A stretch of DNA of 64,000 nt. Source: Chenopodium formosanum. Its lineage: Eukaryota; Streptophyta; Magnoliopsida; Caryophyllales; Amaranthaceae. The notes under the pieces were generated by a model. It saw nothing but the letters and a program-made list of their open reading frames with translations, did not search any database and was not told the DNA's origin. Each line of letters starts with the position of its first letter. Within the stretch, counting starts at the first letter, position 1. The position numbers were made by a program, and so were the translations under genes. Below, piece by piece: positions 1-13,186 of this stretch. The stretch is from the NCBI GenBank assembly GCA_024500155.1, contig CM044860.1, positions 6,930,501 to 6,994,500 of the forward strand, in the 5' to 3' direction.

Positions 1-3000
1 AGATTTTGCATGGCATGTAAACACAATATGGATGTTACCAGTACAAATATCGTTAGCCATCTATGTTCTGCATACAAGTCTAGGGTTGGGGTCATTTGCA
101 GGATTAGCTGCAACTTTAGTTGTTATGTCTTGCAACATACCTCTTACAAGAACACAGAAAAAATACCAGTTAAAGATCATGGATGCTAAAGATGCTCGGA
201 TGAAAGCCACTTCAGAAATCCTGTCTAACATAAAATCAATAAAACTTCAAGCATGGGACAATCAATTTCTTCATAAGCTAGAAAGTTTACGAAATATAGA
301 GTCTTCTTGTATATGGAAGTCATTGAGACTAGGGGCGGTTGCAGCCTTCATTTTCTGGGGTTCACCTACTTTTATTTCTATAATAACTTTTGGATCTTGT
401 CTTCTATTGGGAATTCCACTCACAGCAGGTAGCGTATTATCGGCATTAGCAACCTTTCGTATGTTGCAAGATCCCATATATAGTCTGCCAGACTTGCTCA
501 TTGTTGTAGCACAAGCTAAAGTATCGGCAGATAGGGTTTCTTCTTACCTCCAGGGAGAAGAAATTCAGCAAGAAGCAGTTGAGTTTGTTTCAAAAGATAA
601 AACACCCTATGCCATAGATTTAAAAGGTGGGAAATTCAGCTGGGATCCTACTTCAGGAACTCCCACCCTAGATAAAATAAACTTGCAGGTCACAAGGGGA
701 ATGAAAGTAGCAGTATGTGGAACTGTGGGATCAGGAAAATCCAGTTTGCTATCTGGCTTAATTGGAGAAATTCCTAAGATCTCTGGGACGGTGAAGATTA
801 GCGGTTCTAAGGCTTATGTTCCTCAAACCCCGTGGATACTGTCAGGAAATATTAAAGAGAACATACTCTTTGGGAATCATTATGATGAAGCCAAGTATGA
901 CAGAACAGTCAAAGCATGTGCTTTATTAAAAGATTTTGAGCTTTTCCCACAAGGTGACTTAACAGATATCGGAGAAAGAGGTATTAATATGAGTGGAGGC
1001 CAGAAACAAAGGATACAAATTGCTCGTGCAGTATACCAGGACGCAGATATATATTTGCTTGACGACCCTTTTAGTGCAGTTGACGCACATACAGGCACAC
1101 AACTTTTTCAGGTAAGCACTTGTAGACTACAATGTCAAATACTGTTTAACTCTTTGAGTCTTATGTAGTAATTACTTCATACTCTTACAATGTTCTGATT
1201 CCCAATAAACAGGAATGTCTGATGGAGGTTCTAAGAGACAAGACCATCTTTTATGTGACCCACCAAGTAGAATTTTTACCAGCAGCAGACCACATTCTGG
1301 TATGCTATCACAGCAATGTTTTATGCACTATCTCTGCTAGATATATCAATTCATGAGGGAATTTCTTATGAATAGGTGATGCAAGATGGAAAAATCGCAG
1401 AAGCAGGAAATTTTAAGGAACTCTTGAAACAGAATATCGGGTTTGAAGTTCTGGTTGGAGCTCATAGTCAAGCTCTAGAATCTGTTCTTACTGTGGAAGG
1501 TGCTTCTGATAGAACTCAAAGCCCTTTACCACAAGATGGACATTCAAGTGCTGAACAAATTCAAACAAGGGATGAAGAAGAGGATAACCTTTCTCCAGAA
1601 ATGAAAGAGAAAGAAGGGAGGTTGATACAGGATGAAGAAAGAAAGATAGGAAGTATAGGGAAGGAAGTGTATTGGGCTTATCTTACCACGGTGAAACATG
1701 GTATTTTGGTTCCGGTAATACTTTTAGCCCAGTCATCTTTTCAAGTGTTGCAAATAGCAAGTAATTACTGGATGGCATGGGCTTGTCCAACTTCAGGTGA
1801 CGCTGCACCTATAGCTGATATGGACTATGTCTTACTTGTGTATGCCCTTCTTTCTATTGTAAGCTCGCTTTTTGTCTTAGTACGGGCATCAGTATCAGCA
1901 TACGCAGGCCTTTCTACTGCACAAAAACTCTTTGAGAATATGCTACGCAGTGTATTCCGAGCTCCAATGTCATTTTTTGATTCAACTCCAACAGGAAGAA
2001 TATTGAATAGGGTAAGAATTAGTCAACGTACTGAATAGGCACTCAAATCATTTGAGAATCACTTCCTGCGTTAATTTTTAAGTGCACCATTTTCTTTTTC
2101 GGGAAGTTGCATATTATTGCACCATTTCCTTATTTGGTATGCTTTATTCACCTTTTGCTTGTGTTCACACACATAATGCCCTAATTACCCTAGTCAGCAT
2201 TTGATAACAATTATTATTACCCCACCCTTTCTCTCTCTCTCTCTCATTTGTTTGTATTACATGGGCAAATTTATTATTCCACACCTTCATCTCTTTTAAC
2301 AGAGTATGTTACTTATATCATTCAGATCAAGAATATTATTCGGAATACTCATGTCTACAAATAATTATACTGATAAGGAAAAAAATAATTATAATACTAA
2401 ATTAAACAAGCATTTACTTAATCCATTTCCACCTGAGTTATAAAATTCAACTAAGAGATTTATGTTCAAAAACAATCAAGGGCAATTGTATATCAAAAAG
2501 AAAAAACGCAATTATATGTTAAATTTAACACTTACTTTCATATGCAGGCATCATCTGACCAAAGTGTATTGGACTTGGAAATGGCACAAAGATTGTTTTC
2601 GGCAGCTTTCTCAGTGATCCAGCTTCTCGGCACCATTGCAGTCATGTCACAGGTCGCATGGGAGGTCTTTCTCATCTTCATTCCAGTAACAGCAATCTGC
2701 ATATGGTATAAGGTAAGCAGTACTTAATACCTAATACAGAACTTTTACAAAGATGATCTTAAGATTATTACAATCATGAATGTAATGATATTTCTTGCAG
2801 CAATACTACATACCAACTGCAAGGGAGCTAGCACGATTATCTGAAATACAGAAGTCTCCAATCCTACATCATTTTGGAGAATCACTTTCGGGGGCAGCAA
2901 CAATACGTGCATTTAACCATAAGGAACGATTTATCAATGCAAACCTTGTATTAGTAGATGGATATACAAGAGCATGGTTTCACAATGTATCAGCAATGGA

Positions 3001-5060
3001 GTGGCTTTCATTCCGACTCAATCAATTATCTAACTTTGTGTTTGCATTTTCATTGGTTCTGCTAGTGTCTCTTCCAGATGGAATAATAAATCCAAGTAAG
3101 CATTCTTGATCAATCTGATAAGCAAATCTAGAATGAATACAAAATTTGCATTGTCTAGTGATTAAGACTCTTTTATATGCATGGCAATAAACCATACTAG
3201 AAAAGCCTCTAGGAGACTTTACCTGAGATCTTGATCTGAAACTCATTCAACTTACCTGTGTGCTTCCTCTTTACCAAACTAAATAGAAATTGTGAATTGA
3301 CAAATAAGATCTACTTTAACTGTTTGTTGAAAATATCATCATCCAATACAGCTAACTACATGAGGTACACCAAATTATCATTGAAGAAAAGCTATTGTGT
3401 TTTGGAATCTTTTGCAGGCATTGCAGGTCTGGCAGTGACATATGGAATAAATTTGAATGTTATGCAAGCTTCAGTCATATGGAATATATGCAATGTGGAA
3501 AATAAGATGATTTCAGTGGAAAGGGTTCTTCAGTACACAGAGCTTCATAGTGAGGCACCTCTGATCATTGACGATTGCAGACCACCAAAAAACTGGCCAA
3601 CTACTGGAACAATTACTTTCCAGAATTTACAGGTAAGCTGCTGCAGGTTTAACAAACTTCCTCTGCCCCACAAAAACTTGTAAGGTTTCTACTTGAATGT
3701 CCCAGAATACAAATTGCACTTTCTATCTCTTGCATTTTCACTCTAACTGCTTGTTCTTAGTACGAGTGCTGTTTATTTCTCAAGTCACTTTCTCTTACTT
3801 TTTTTTTTTTTTTGTCTACCCACCCTCTCTAGCTTTAAGCCAACACTGTTACTTCTGTTTGTTTCTACCCACTCTCAATATTCAATCTTAATCTCTGAGT
3901 CAAAAGCAACCATGCAAGATTTGTGAGATATAAGGAGCAACCATAGCAGTTCAGTGAAATTATTAAGAATAATAATTAGCAGAAAATAAATAACTCTGAT
4001 AAAGTGATAATAATCAATCCCAATATCATGATGCTGCAGATACGTTATGCTGAACATCTTCCCTCCGTCCTGAAAAACATAACATGTACATTACCTGGGA
4101 AGAAGAAGATTGGTGTGGTAGGAAGAACAGGCAGTGGAAAATCAACACTTATACAAGCTTTGTTCCGCATTGTGGAGCCAACGGAGGGGAGCATTATAAT
4201 TGATGATGTAGATATCTGCAAGATAGGTCTTCATGACTTGAGATCAAGGCTCAGCATCATTCCACAGGATCCAACAATGTTTGATGGTACAGTTCGAATA
4301 AACCTTGACCCACTCCAACAGCATTCCAACAATGATATATGGGAGGTAATATAATTTAATAAATTGCTTTATTGTTTTGTTTTCATAGGTAGATATGAAA
4401 ATTAATCAGTAAAATCCCGTTCTGCAATTCTTAGGCACTAGACAAATGCCAACTAGGAGACCTTGTACGGGCTAAGGAAGGAAGATTGGAATCCACAGGT
4501 GAATACATCAAACTTTTTCAGAAAAAAGGAGTTAAAGATTGTTTTTGCTAAAAAACCGAACTTATTGTATTCAGTGGTTGAAAATGGTGAAAATTGGAGC
4601 GTTGGACAAAGACAATTGTTCTGCTTAGGAAGGGCACTACTAAAGCACAGTAGTGTCTTGGTTTTAGACGAAGCAACTGCATCAGTCGATTCTGCTACTG
4701 ATGGAGTAATTCAGAAGATTATTAACCAGGAATTTCGAGAACGAACAATTGTCACAATAGCTCACAGAATACACACAGTTGTTGATAGTGATCTAGTCCT
4801 TGTTCTCAGTGATGGTATTTTTCAAGGCCCCTTTTTTAAAAATTTATTTTTTGACATCAGAATTTTTTGAAATTCTTTTAGGCTAAAAAAATACCAAGAT
4901 AATTATTAGAAAGTTTGTTTTGGCAAAAACAGGAAGGATTGCAGAATATGATTCACCATCAAAGCTCCTAGAGAGAGAAGATTCATTTTTCTCATGCTTG
5001 GTTAGGGAGTACTCTACAAGATCACAGGCTTTCAACAACTCAGCAAAACTTGAAGGTTGA
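1..5060 (+). CDS. ABC transporter C family (MRP-type) protein, 3' part, start outside window
   Basis: ATP-driven exporter of the ABCC/MRP subfamily, which moves conjugates and other organic anions across plant membranes, often the tonoplast. Ten exons can be joined in frame: <1-1111, 1213-1299, 1376-2011, 2548-2712, 2801-3095, 3418-3632, 4040-4345, 4435-4498, 4575-4814 and 4933-5060. The first exon is open to the window edge, so the N-terminal membrane region is missing. Seen in order: end of membrane domain 1; NBD1 with Walker A GTVGSGKSS (about 719-745), signature MSGGQ and Walker B YLLDDPFSAVDAHT; an acidic linker; membrane domain 2; NBD2 with Walker A GRTGSGKST (about 4121-4147), signature WSVGQRQ and Walker B VLVLDEATASVD. 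Both catalytic sites look complete. The C-terminus ends ...SAKLEG. The subclade resembles Arabidopsis ABCC3-like proteins; the exact orthologue and substrate cannot be decided here. Confidence 0.95.
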
Positions 5061-6145
5061 AACTATGAAGTAAATCATCATTATTTTTAGGCAACAAAGT
5101 TGGCGACATATCTAGCAAGATAACGAGACCAAAGGCAATCTAAGGAAAACAAGACTGCTAAGGCAATCATGCAATACAACAATCTCTCAAGGTTCCCCAT
5201 CCTTGCATCTACGTGCACTAACGTGTTCATCCATTGTATGGTGGCAGCCAGAGAAGTTATGCATCATCATATGTAGTACCTCCCTTGCCGTGTTTACTAG
5301 CCCTTATATAGCATTCCTAGAAATTCGTACTAAGATACACTCTAAGAGCCCCTATTGTAAGAGCTCAAGCTTTTGACTCAACTTTCCGGTCACTTAACTA
5401 TGTAGGGTTACACTGTTAAACCTCATAACATACAAGCATAGCATATAATCAAGCAACTTGCATCTTAGAGATATAACAGTGAGCCATTTTAGCAAACATT
5501 GAAATCATCAATTAGCATGAAAATTCTGGGTTTTCTTCCTTAACATTGAAATTTACAAACTAAATTTAAGATAGGTTCTACCCCTTATAATAGCACCAAA
5601 TATGGGAAGGGGGTTAATGGGGGCAATGCTCTCAACCAATTAGCTGCTCAGTGCCCTCCTAAACCTCATCCTATGCATTTTCATGAATCTATAATTCAAA
5701 TTTAAACCAGAGAACATATATACAGCAAAAATTAACCAAAATTATATAATTGAAGAAATGATAATTCAGTGAAAAAGCAGGGGTCATAATTTGGATAACA
5801 TCAGTGGACATACAAAATACAAGAAAATGGAATGCACTCAGAATAATTATATGAATGACATCATGAAAGTATGAAACGAATTTGTTTAATTGTAACGAAA
5901 TTGGTAACTTTTACCTTCAAATAATTCAGCATCACTTCAATTTACTGAGCGGGCTTCTGGGGTTTGGGGTCGTGACTTGGGAGGAAGATGACTTCTTGTG
6001 ATGGCAAATGGCAAATGGCAAATGGCAAATGACAATGAGAAAGGAACATGTCATTTTTAGCATATGATTTATTTGACTTTGATTTTTGAGTAGGAAAGAA
6101 AAATGAAATTGTCCCTATACACGAAAACTAGTCGAATTAGGATGA
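5061..6145. other. Intergenic: 3' flank of the ABCC gene
   Basis: No coding region is supported. It contains the ABCC 3' untranslated sequence, AT-rich unique-looking DNA and a short heptamer repeat. It ends at the left target duplication of the Mutator-like element. Confidence 0.6.
6002..6029. repeat. Heptamer tandem repeat (TGGCAAA)x4
   Basis: Four exact head-to-tail copies of TGGCAAA, with no coding meaning seen. Confidence 0.9.
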
Positions 6146-6154
6146 TAAGTTTAC
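6146..6154. repeat. MULE target-site duplication, left copy
   Basis: TAAGTTTAC directly abuts the GGGCGA terminus and is identical to 27009-27017. Confidence 0.93.
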
Positions 6155-6202
6155 GGGCGAGCCCCCATTTATCTCCGAGATCTACAATGTTATTTATCTC
6201 AG
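6155..6202 (+). repeat. MULE left terminal inverted repeat
   Basis: Starts GGGCGAGCCCCCATTTATCT and matches the reverse complement of 26960-27008. Shared blocks are GGGCGA, ATTT, TCTC, GAGA, ACA and TTTATCTC. Similarity fades further in, although both ends keep a CCACGT block. Confidence 0.8.
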
Positions 6203-6490
6203 TAATCCACGTCAGCAGTTTTAATTATTAAAATTGTGGGACCACTTTTCCGTTAAGTAACCTCGTCTGAATTACAATAAACGGAGTGAAGAGGTGAAGA
6301 CTTAGGCGCTCATCTTTTACATCTCCATACTCAAGTCAGTGTACCTTCTCAAAAAAAAAGTCAGTGTAGGTGGAACTCAGATCTTCTCGGCAGTAATGAG
6401 GCGCTCATTCTTCAGATCTTGCCAGGCCTCCCTGTTGTCGTTGTATCGGGTGTAGCCGACTATTCTGTATGGTTTAATTTTTTGGTAAAG

Positions 6491-6894
6491 GTAAGTTAAC
6501 TTTCGAGCATTATTACTTGAAATTATTACACATAATTGTGGATTTGTGGCCTGTTTGTTGTCTGATTTTACATGTAATTTGTGGGCTCTTACTCATGGGG
6601 CGTGTTGTTTTCGATTTATAGGACCTATTTTTGATTTTGCGGCCAGTGATTTTACATTAGAATTATTGCTACTACTTCTAATTGGAATATGTGTAAACAT
6701 TAGGGTTCTTTTAATTTTATTCAATTATATGATGAGCTTATCTGAGTTATAATTAGGGGCAGGCTGTGTGTGTTTATGAATTTTTTCTAATACATGAACT
6801 CCATATAATTTTCTGGTTGGATTTGAATTGATGAAGCTTCTGTAATTGGGCGCATGTGTTAAACATTTTTATTGTTGTTATATGGTAGCTGTAG
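6491..6894 (+). other. Predicted 5'-UTR intron of the FAR1-type transposase gene
   Basis: A donor GTAAGT follows AAAG at 6490, and an acceptor CTGTAG ends just before the ATG at 6895. A leader intron directly before the start codon is plausible, but there is no transcript evidence. Confidence 0.4.
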
Positions 6895-9800
6895 ATGATG
6901 GCTGTGATTTCTCAAAGTACTGAAGATAGATTAAGTCCATTAGTAGGGGAATGTGAAGAGGAGGTAGGGAAATTGGTTGAGATCGATGTTCAACATGAAG
7001 GAGGTGTTGATTTGAATACAGTTGAGTTGGACGGTATATTCCTCACTCAAACATTTGATAAGATTACACCCTCAAACATTAAGAATGGCAAATCTTGTAC
7101 CCCAATCCAATGCTCCTCCCCGAGGCAGACATTTCAGACCATAGAAACCACTGTTTCCAGCAATAAAGACAATTTGATTTCCTCTGTTGACCCTCCGGAA
7201 GTTGCGATGTTGTTCAAAGGGTGGGAGGATATTGAGGTGTACTATAAAATGTATGTTGAGCAATGTGGCTTTGGAGTGAGCAGGATGCAAGGATCATTTA
7301 CCACCACAAAAGAGAGGAGGGGAATTACCTGTAGGTGTGAATGTTGGGGTGCACCTAATATGAGGGTGAAGCGTGAGGCGAAGAAAAGGGCGAAGTTGAT
7401 GGATATTGGTGGTTCTTTAGGTGTGAATGGTTCTATCAGGGAGGATGAGCTCGCACGAGGAAAAAGGAAATCCAAAAAATGTGAGTGCTTGGCTAGGATT
7501 TATGGTAGTGTAAATGTTGATGGGCTTTGGGTTTTGAAAACTGTGGTGTTAGAGCATACTTATACTCTCTCTCCAAGTATGGCGAATTTGGTTAAAGAGT
7601 ATCGTATGAAAAAGATGACCTCTTCTGTTCGGAAAAAGTTGGTGAATTATTATCAAGTGGGTGTCCTTGTTTCAAAAATTCAAGGATGTTTACTAACTGA
7701 GAATGAGGATGTGCCTAGTGTGAAGGATATGCAGCATGAAGTGTATAAGCATAGGCTTTTGAAGATGGCCGGTGGAGATGCACAAGCCATGATGGCATAC
7801 TTTGGTTACATGCAATCCGATAATCAAAATTTTTACCATGCAAGTAGGCGGGATGAAGAAGGTCGGTTGAAAGATGTAATTTGAGTGGATGCAAGGAGTC
7901 GAGTAGCTTATGAAGAGTTTGGTGATGTTGTTTGTTTCGATGCGACTTACCTCACAAATGAGTACCAGTTTCCCTTTGCCAATTTCATTGGAGTGAACCA
8001 TTATGGCCAGTCTACTCTCTTAGGTTGCGCCCTTGTCTCACACGAAAATTGTGACACCTATCATTGGGTATTTGAGCAATGGTTGGCTTGCATGGGTAAT
8101 AAAGCTCCTAACCCCATCCTTACGGATCAAGCTGCTGCTATGAGGAGACCACTAGCTGAAGTTATGCCAGATACACGCCACCGATGGTGTATATGGCATA
8201 TTATGAGGAAATTTCCTGAAAGACTTGGGATGTGTGCCCGGTAAGTAGTTCCTACATCACATGTGAATATTCTTGTATGGTTTCATAGCTCGCTGTCTGT
8301 TTTCTTCAAACAGTTATAAGGTTCATCACATTGCATTTTATGGTTGTGTGGTTACTTCAAATGTAAGGTTACATGGCTGTTTTTTCTGCAAACATACTTA
8401 ATGTAGTCTACATTGCATTTAGTTGGTAGTACACCTTTGTTTAGGCTGATATGTGGTCTGCATTGCACTGATGTGCATATTTTATCATTAGGTAATTGAG
8501 TTTTGTAATTGAACTCCCTGCATAAAATGGATATGAGCCTTACGATGATATTTACCAGAATGCTGCATATCTGTCACTTGGATTTATTACAGTTCATCAA
8601 TTACATTTGTTCTTTGTATTAATAAGGGGGTTTTCCTTCTGCAAACATTTATTGTGATAAACAGGTACAACGAGTTTAAGAACCCTTTGAAGAATGTTAT
8701 TTATGATAGTTTCACTGTCGAAGAATTTCAAACACGATGGTGTGATGCTGTGAAGTTGTATGGTTTGGAGAACAACGATTGGCTGCAAGAATTTTTCATC
8801 GAGAGGCACATGTGGGTTCCGGCTTACATGAAAGAGTTCTTTTGGGCCGGCATGAAAACCACACAAAGGGTTAAGAGCATAAACCGGTTTTTTGATGGAT
8901 TTGTCACTCGAAAAACCAAACTATGAGAGTTTCCTGAGAAATATTGCAGAGCATTGACGAAAGGGATTTCAGATGAGAAAGATGTCGATGACCGTGATTG
9001 TAAGTACATTCGGCGGCTTGTTAGTGGCTTCAAAGCTGAGAGTTATTTCCAAAAAATATACACCGATGCAAAGTTCTAGGAAGTCCAAACGGAATGTGCG
9101 AGAATGTTGTATGTCATTCCAAAGCTTGAGAAAATCGTTAGTGAAGAAGAAATTCATTACTTGCTTGAAGATCGAATTTGGATAGTTCGGGAGGGTGAAA
9201 GTGAAGAAAGCTTAACTGATTACAAGAGGTTTTATTCACTTATCTTCAACCCTGTCACCAAAGACATTACATGTGATTGTAGGAAGTTTGAAAAGGATGG
9301 TATTCTTTGTAAGCACATCATTAGAGTTTGGGATCAAAATTTGGTAAAAGACATTCCATCTAAATATGTTCTTGACCGGTGGCGCAAAGACCGGGTCAAG
9401 AGACACACACGTGTGAAAGTATCCTATCACGATCCAACGCAAATAGAAGAATCCATCCGGTACAAAAAACTTATGCCAGATGTTGAGGCTATGTGTGATG
9501 AGGCTTCAGTTGTTGATGATGACACGATCGAGATGGTACGACAAGCCGTGTCAAAAATTCGTAACCAGGTCCGTGTCCGGCGTGCCAAAAAACTTGCCAA
9601 CAATTTTATTCCTGAATGTCCAAGTATCGTGAAACCTCACTCTGAAATAGGTTCATCAAAACCACCTCAAGGTGAAGGTACTCCAATTAGCAAGCCTTCA
9701 ACTGTGCCTACCTGTGGTACTGCAAATACCCCCAACAACACCCAACATCAAGGCATGACAGGGTCAACATGTGACGTTCTAGATCCCATACCTCTGAAGA

Positions 9801-10319
9801 GACCAAGAGGTCGCCCGAAAGGCTCTAGGAACAAGACATTGGCTGATTTAGGATATAATCTAGGGAAAGCAAAAACCAAAAAGGTAAGACATGTCATTTA
9901 GCACCAACAGAGATTTTTACTCTGTTTTTTGGGTTTTTTTTCCTTTTTTCATTAGGTTTTTTAGTTTGAATTAAGCTCACCTACATACTGCATTGCTCTC
10001 CCTTAAATGTATTTAATATTTAACAAATCTGTACAGAAAGGGCAAGCTGAAGCTGCCGACGGACATGTTGCTAAATCTGTCCAAAAAACTAAGTTGCAGG
10101 TATAGTTCTAATAGATCAGATTTGTTTAACTAACATTATACAAGTACATTCTAATTTCCCATACTCTCATAGGTGAGAAGGTAAAAAAGAGAGAACCCAT
10201 ACACCAAGTTTTACACTGTGGGCTACGGAGAAAACGTACCATATGAGGACTTTGAACTGAACCTGTCTACACAGGAGTGGGATACTAAGGGACAAGAGTG
10301 GGATACTGAGCCACAGTAG
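6895..10319 (+). pseudogene. FAR1-related (MULE transposase) gene, inactivated by nonsense codons
   Basis: Proteins of this family are Mutator transposases or their domesticated FAR1/FRS relatives. Exons 6895-8240, 8665-9883 and 10037-10098 join in frame by GT-AG introns; a last exon near 10173-10319 is uncertain. Domains in order: FAR1 DNA-binding zinc finger (about 7210-7610; CRCEC, KKCEC), MULE transposase core (about 7885-8900; CFDATY, ILTDQ, WCIWHI), SWIM zinc finger CDCRKF...LCKH (about 9272-9318) and a C-terminal AT-hook-like RGRPKGSRNK. Breaks: TGA at 7882-7884 where the family has Trp (VI*VDARSR), TGA at 8924-8926, TAG at 9077-9079. The position expected to hold the catalytic glutamate reads Lys (TQRVKSIN), and the zinc-finger HNH reads HTY (LEHTYTLSP). 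There is no frameshift over more than 2 kb, so decay is recent. It is the probable transposase of the surrounding MULE. Confidence 0.85.
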
Positions 10320-11278
10320 CTTTGCTTAATGAATCGCTTTTTTTGGATTAGTGCGGCAAATATTTACATGTATTAAGCTTCAATCGAACACTATCTTCTA
10401 CTATATATCGGGTCGTTATTTTTCCGTGTTGAAACTATCCTGTAACCATTCTGGACAACTAAACTTTTAGATCATATCAATGTCGTAGTTTCTGGGTTTG
10501 GAATTGTTCTTTCTCCTAAATGCTTTGTCATGATACATTTTAGTTTAGCATGTTCTTGGGCTTTATTTACTAGACTAATTAAGTTGGCTTTATTTTTGGG
10601 CTTTGTGATGATACATTTTAGATTTGTAATTGAGTTGGGTTATACTTTTACAGGACATTGATATTTTAAGATTTGAGTCCATATAGTTGGGTCATATTAT
10701 AATGATTTAGTCCATAAAGTTAACCTATATTTGTTAGACTAATTGTAATGAAATTCAAGTCAGTCTTGATTGACTAGAGTGGATTGTCTATTAAAAAAGG
10801 CCAAGACATCATTGAAGTCCAATATTAGTTTTAAAGAACTACTTTGTTAACTGCAATATAAAAAGGGCCCATATGCAAACGAGTTGCAAAGATCAATAAC
10901 AATACAAAGCAAATATATTACTTAATTAATTTCATAAACCATACTTTTTGAACAAAAGAAGTTGTCGTAATGATCCCTACTAACTGGGAACAAATAATTC
11001 ATGCAGCCAAACTTGGCCATTTAAAGAAAATGACAAACTAACTTACGAAGCTAGAATGAACTAAACTTCTTGATGCCTACTTAAACGAAAATGACGATGC
11101 GTACATAATATGATAAACCCTTACTATATGACATCAAAAGGTGGTTTCACTAATAACCAAACTTGTTCTTCTTGTTGAAACTAGGACATACTACAAGAGA
11201 GGACAACTAACAAAATGCATCATCATTGCGCTACCCAAAAACATCCTCATCCCTTAGGCAACCATAACCTTGCTACTA
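10320..11278. other. MULE interior without recognisable genes
   Basis: AT-rich sequence between the convergent transposase and SUMO-like genes. It probably holds their 3' untranslated regions. No open frame or structural RNA is evident. Confidence 0.5.
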
Positions 11279-12354
11279 CTATTCAGGGCATGCTATGACA
11301 TAGTCTAGATTTTTAATGCCTGCTTCTTCAATGGTGAATTTCCTGTTCAGCCTACGGTCTTGGTGCATCAACATGATATTATGTCCTTCCCTGTTAACAA
11401 TTGCCCCCCATCTCTAAGCTATCCTTCTAAGCTTGGTTGTACGCTTTGCATAGACCGACACTTCATGATAAAGGGTGCATGTGTTACGCATGTAGAAGCA
11501 CTTTATCCTTGTGTTCAAGTTCTTCCCAGGGTGTTGTCATTAACAAAATTCAAGTTAGTTAATAAGCAAGGTTTTTTCGTACGAGAAATTAAAAATTTAA
11601 ACAGAAATGCAACTACTGAATAAAGTATGAATAGACACAATAAGAGACGAATTTTACCACACTAGAAACATAAATTACGTCCCCTGATTGAATTCTCACA
11701 GAGGCTGCTGTAGTGTCTTTAGCTATAGTAAGCCCATCCTTTTTCAGAGTAATCTCATAATCTACTAAATCAACCCGACTTGCGTAGTCCTCATATATGA
11801 CCTCAAAAGTTTCCTCATCTCTTATCTCGTAGACAACGTCGGTGTGTTGGATTGGTGGAGGTCCACGACCTCCTAGAGGATCAAGCACATCCTCCTCCAT
11901 GACTGGGTCCTCTTCATCCACTCCACTGGGACCTGCACCTTGTGACTGAGCTTTCTTGATAGCCGCCATTGATGCTGAAAGTGCCTTACCAACATTTATT
12001 GCCTCCACAACTCTTGGATGAAGAGGGCAAGTTCTGATTGGAAGGCTAATCTTGTTAGCATACCCAATCTGCTTAGTTATCCTACTAATGGCATTTCGAG
12101 TCAAAGTTTTATCAAGGAGGCTTTTTTTTTTGTCAAAATCTTCTTTTTCGGGCTTTTGGTTTGATGTAAGTAATGCCTTTGGGTAAGCAAGAAGGAGTTG
12201 ATTGTGTTTTGGAATGGCTGGGTACTAGAATTCCCAAGGGAGAGGCCAAAGTTGGGGTTGTATTTAGAAGAAACATCTTTAGGGTGAACAAAGAGTAAGG
12301 GTTGCAAGATGAAGCTACTGTCGGATTGGTGGGTAATTCATGTTTTCCCACCAA
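11279..12354 (-). pseudogene. MULE-borne protein with two SUMO-like (Rad60/NIP45 SLD-type) domains, broken
   Basis: Read on the minus strand, exon 1 (about 12150 to 11658) encodes a basic N-terminal stretch, an Ala/acid-rich linker and a ubiquitin-fold segment ending DYEITLKKDGL...SGDVIYVSSV. A GT-AG intron (11657-11522, phase 0) leads to exon 2 (11521-11279), a second similar segment: EVSVYAKRTTKLRRIA, then ...IMLMHQDRRLNRKFTIEEAG and YVIACPE stop. The pattern hydrophobic-DGRRL-T-EE-GI-GD-I matches SUMO and the tandem SUMO-like domains of Rad60/Esc2/NIP45. No di-glycine tail is seen, so conjugation is unlikely. Damage: TAG at 11414-11416 inside domain 2 and a probable one-base shift in the A-run at about 12121-12131 separating the frame from 12132-12307. 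A TATA-like TATAAAAG lies at about 12360 on this strand. No good ATG is visible, so the N-terminus is uncertain. Confidence 0.62.
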
Positions 12355-12882
12355 TAACCTTTTATAGTATGAATGAACAAATAAAATTGTGCCACGTTAC
12401 AATGAACTTGGCGGGAAAATTGTTACCATAGTTCTGCCCTAATATATTAGTATAATGGCCACTTTTTACATAGACTAAATTAACCAATTGAGCCTCACAT
12501 TGTTAGGGATATAAAGGTGATATGTCTAATTTATGTAGTATTTTACCCCCGTCCCTTGGTCATTATTAGTAGTGTTTTTGGCTCTTTAGAGCCACTTTTA
12601 TTACTAATATGTGTTTTCTAGTGTTTTCGTAGTTTTGGTTGAGTTTTGTAGGGAATTGCACCTTTGGAGTACTTTCCCGAGATTTTATGGAGCAACTACG
12701 AGCATTGGAGGAGCACGGCCATCTTTCGTAGCCCAAGATCGGTTAGAGTAATCAAACCGGTGAATAAGGGCTCGACTTGTGTGAAGACGAGGCATTTGGA
12801 CCGAATGATTAAAGCCCCAAAGAGGATATTTGGTTTGGGCCAAGTTACGAGCCTAAACGAGGAGTCCAAGCGGCCCAAGGGT

Positions 12883-13014
12883 GTCCGCCCGATGGTCCGC
12901 CCGATGGTCTGCCCGGTGGTCCGCCCGATGGTCTGCCCGGTGGTCCGCCAGATGGTCTGCCCGGTGGTCCGCCCGATGGTCCGCCCGGTGGTCTTCCCGA
13001 TGGCGCGCCCGATC
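12883..13014. repeat. 12-bp minisatellite GTCYGCCCGRTG, about 11 units
   Basis: Consecutive 12-bp units from 12883, mostly GTCCGCCCGATG alternating with GTCTGCCCGGTG; the last unit has decayed to GCGCGCCCGATC. It is GC-rich inside an AT-rich LTR. Both strands stay open across it only because the unit is a multiple of three, so the resulting Arg/Val/Met-rich frames are not genes. Confidence 0.93.
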
Positions 13015-13186
13015 GGGCAAAGAAGACTTATATCGCAACAGCCCTTCGCCCGATCAAAAAGGCGCGCCCGGTCGGGCGCGTGTCTCTGATAGATCTTTTA
13101 AGCGCCGTTTAGTTTGTTTTAGTTTAGGATTCTTGCTTATTATAAATATGTTTTCGTTAAGCAAGTTTAGTATTCTTTTTCACTTC

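Noticed and set aside
11360..11623. Plus-strand 87-codon frame
   Set aside because: Antisense to the second exon and intron of the SUMO-like gene.
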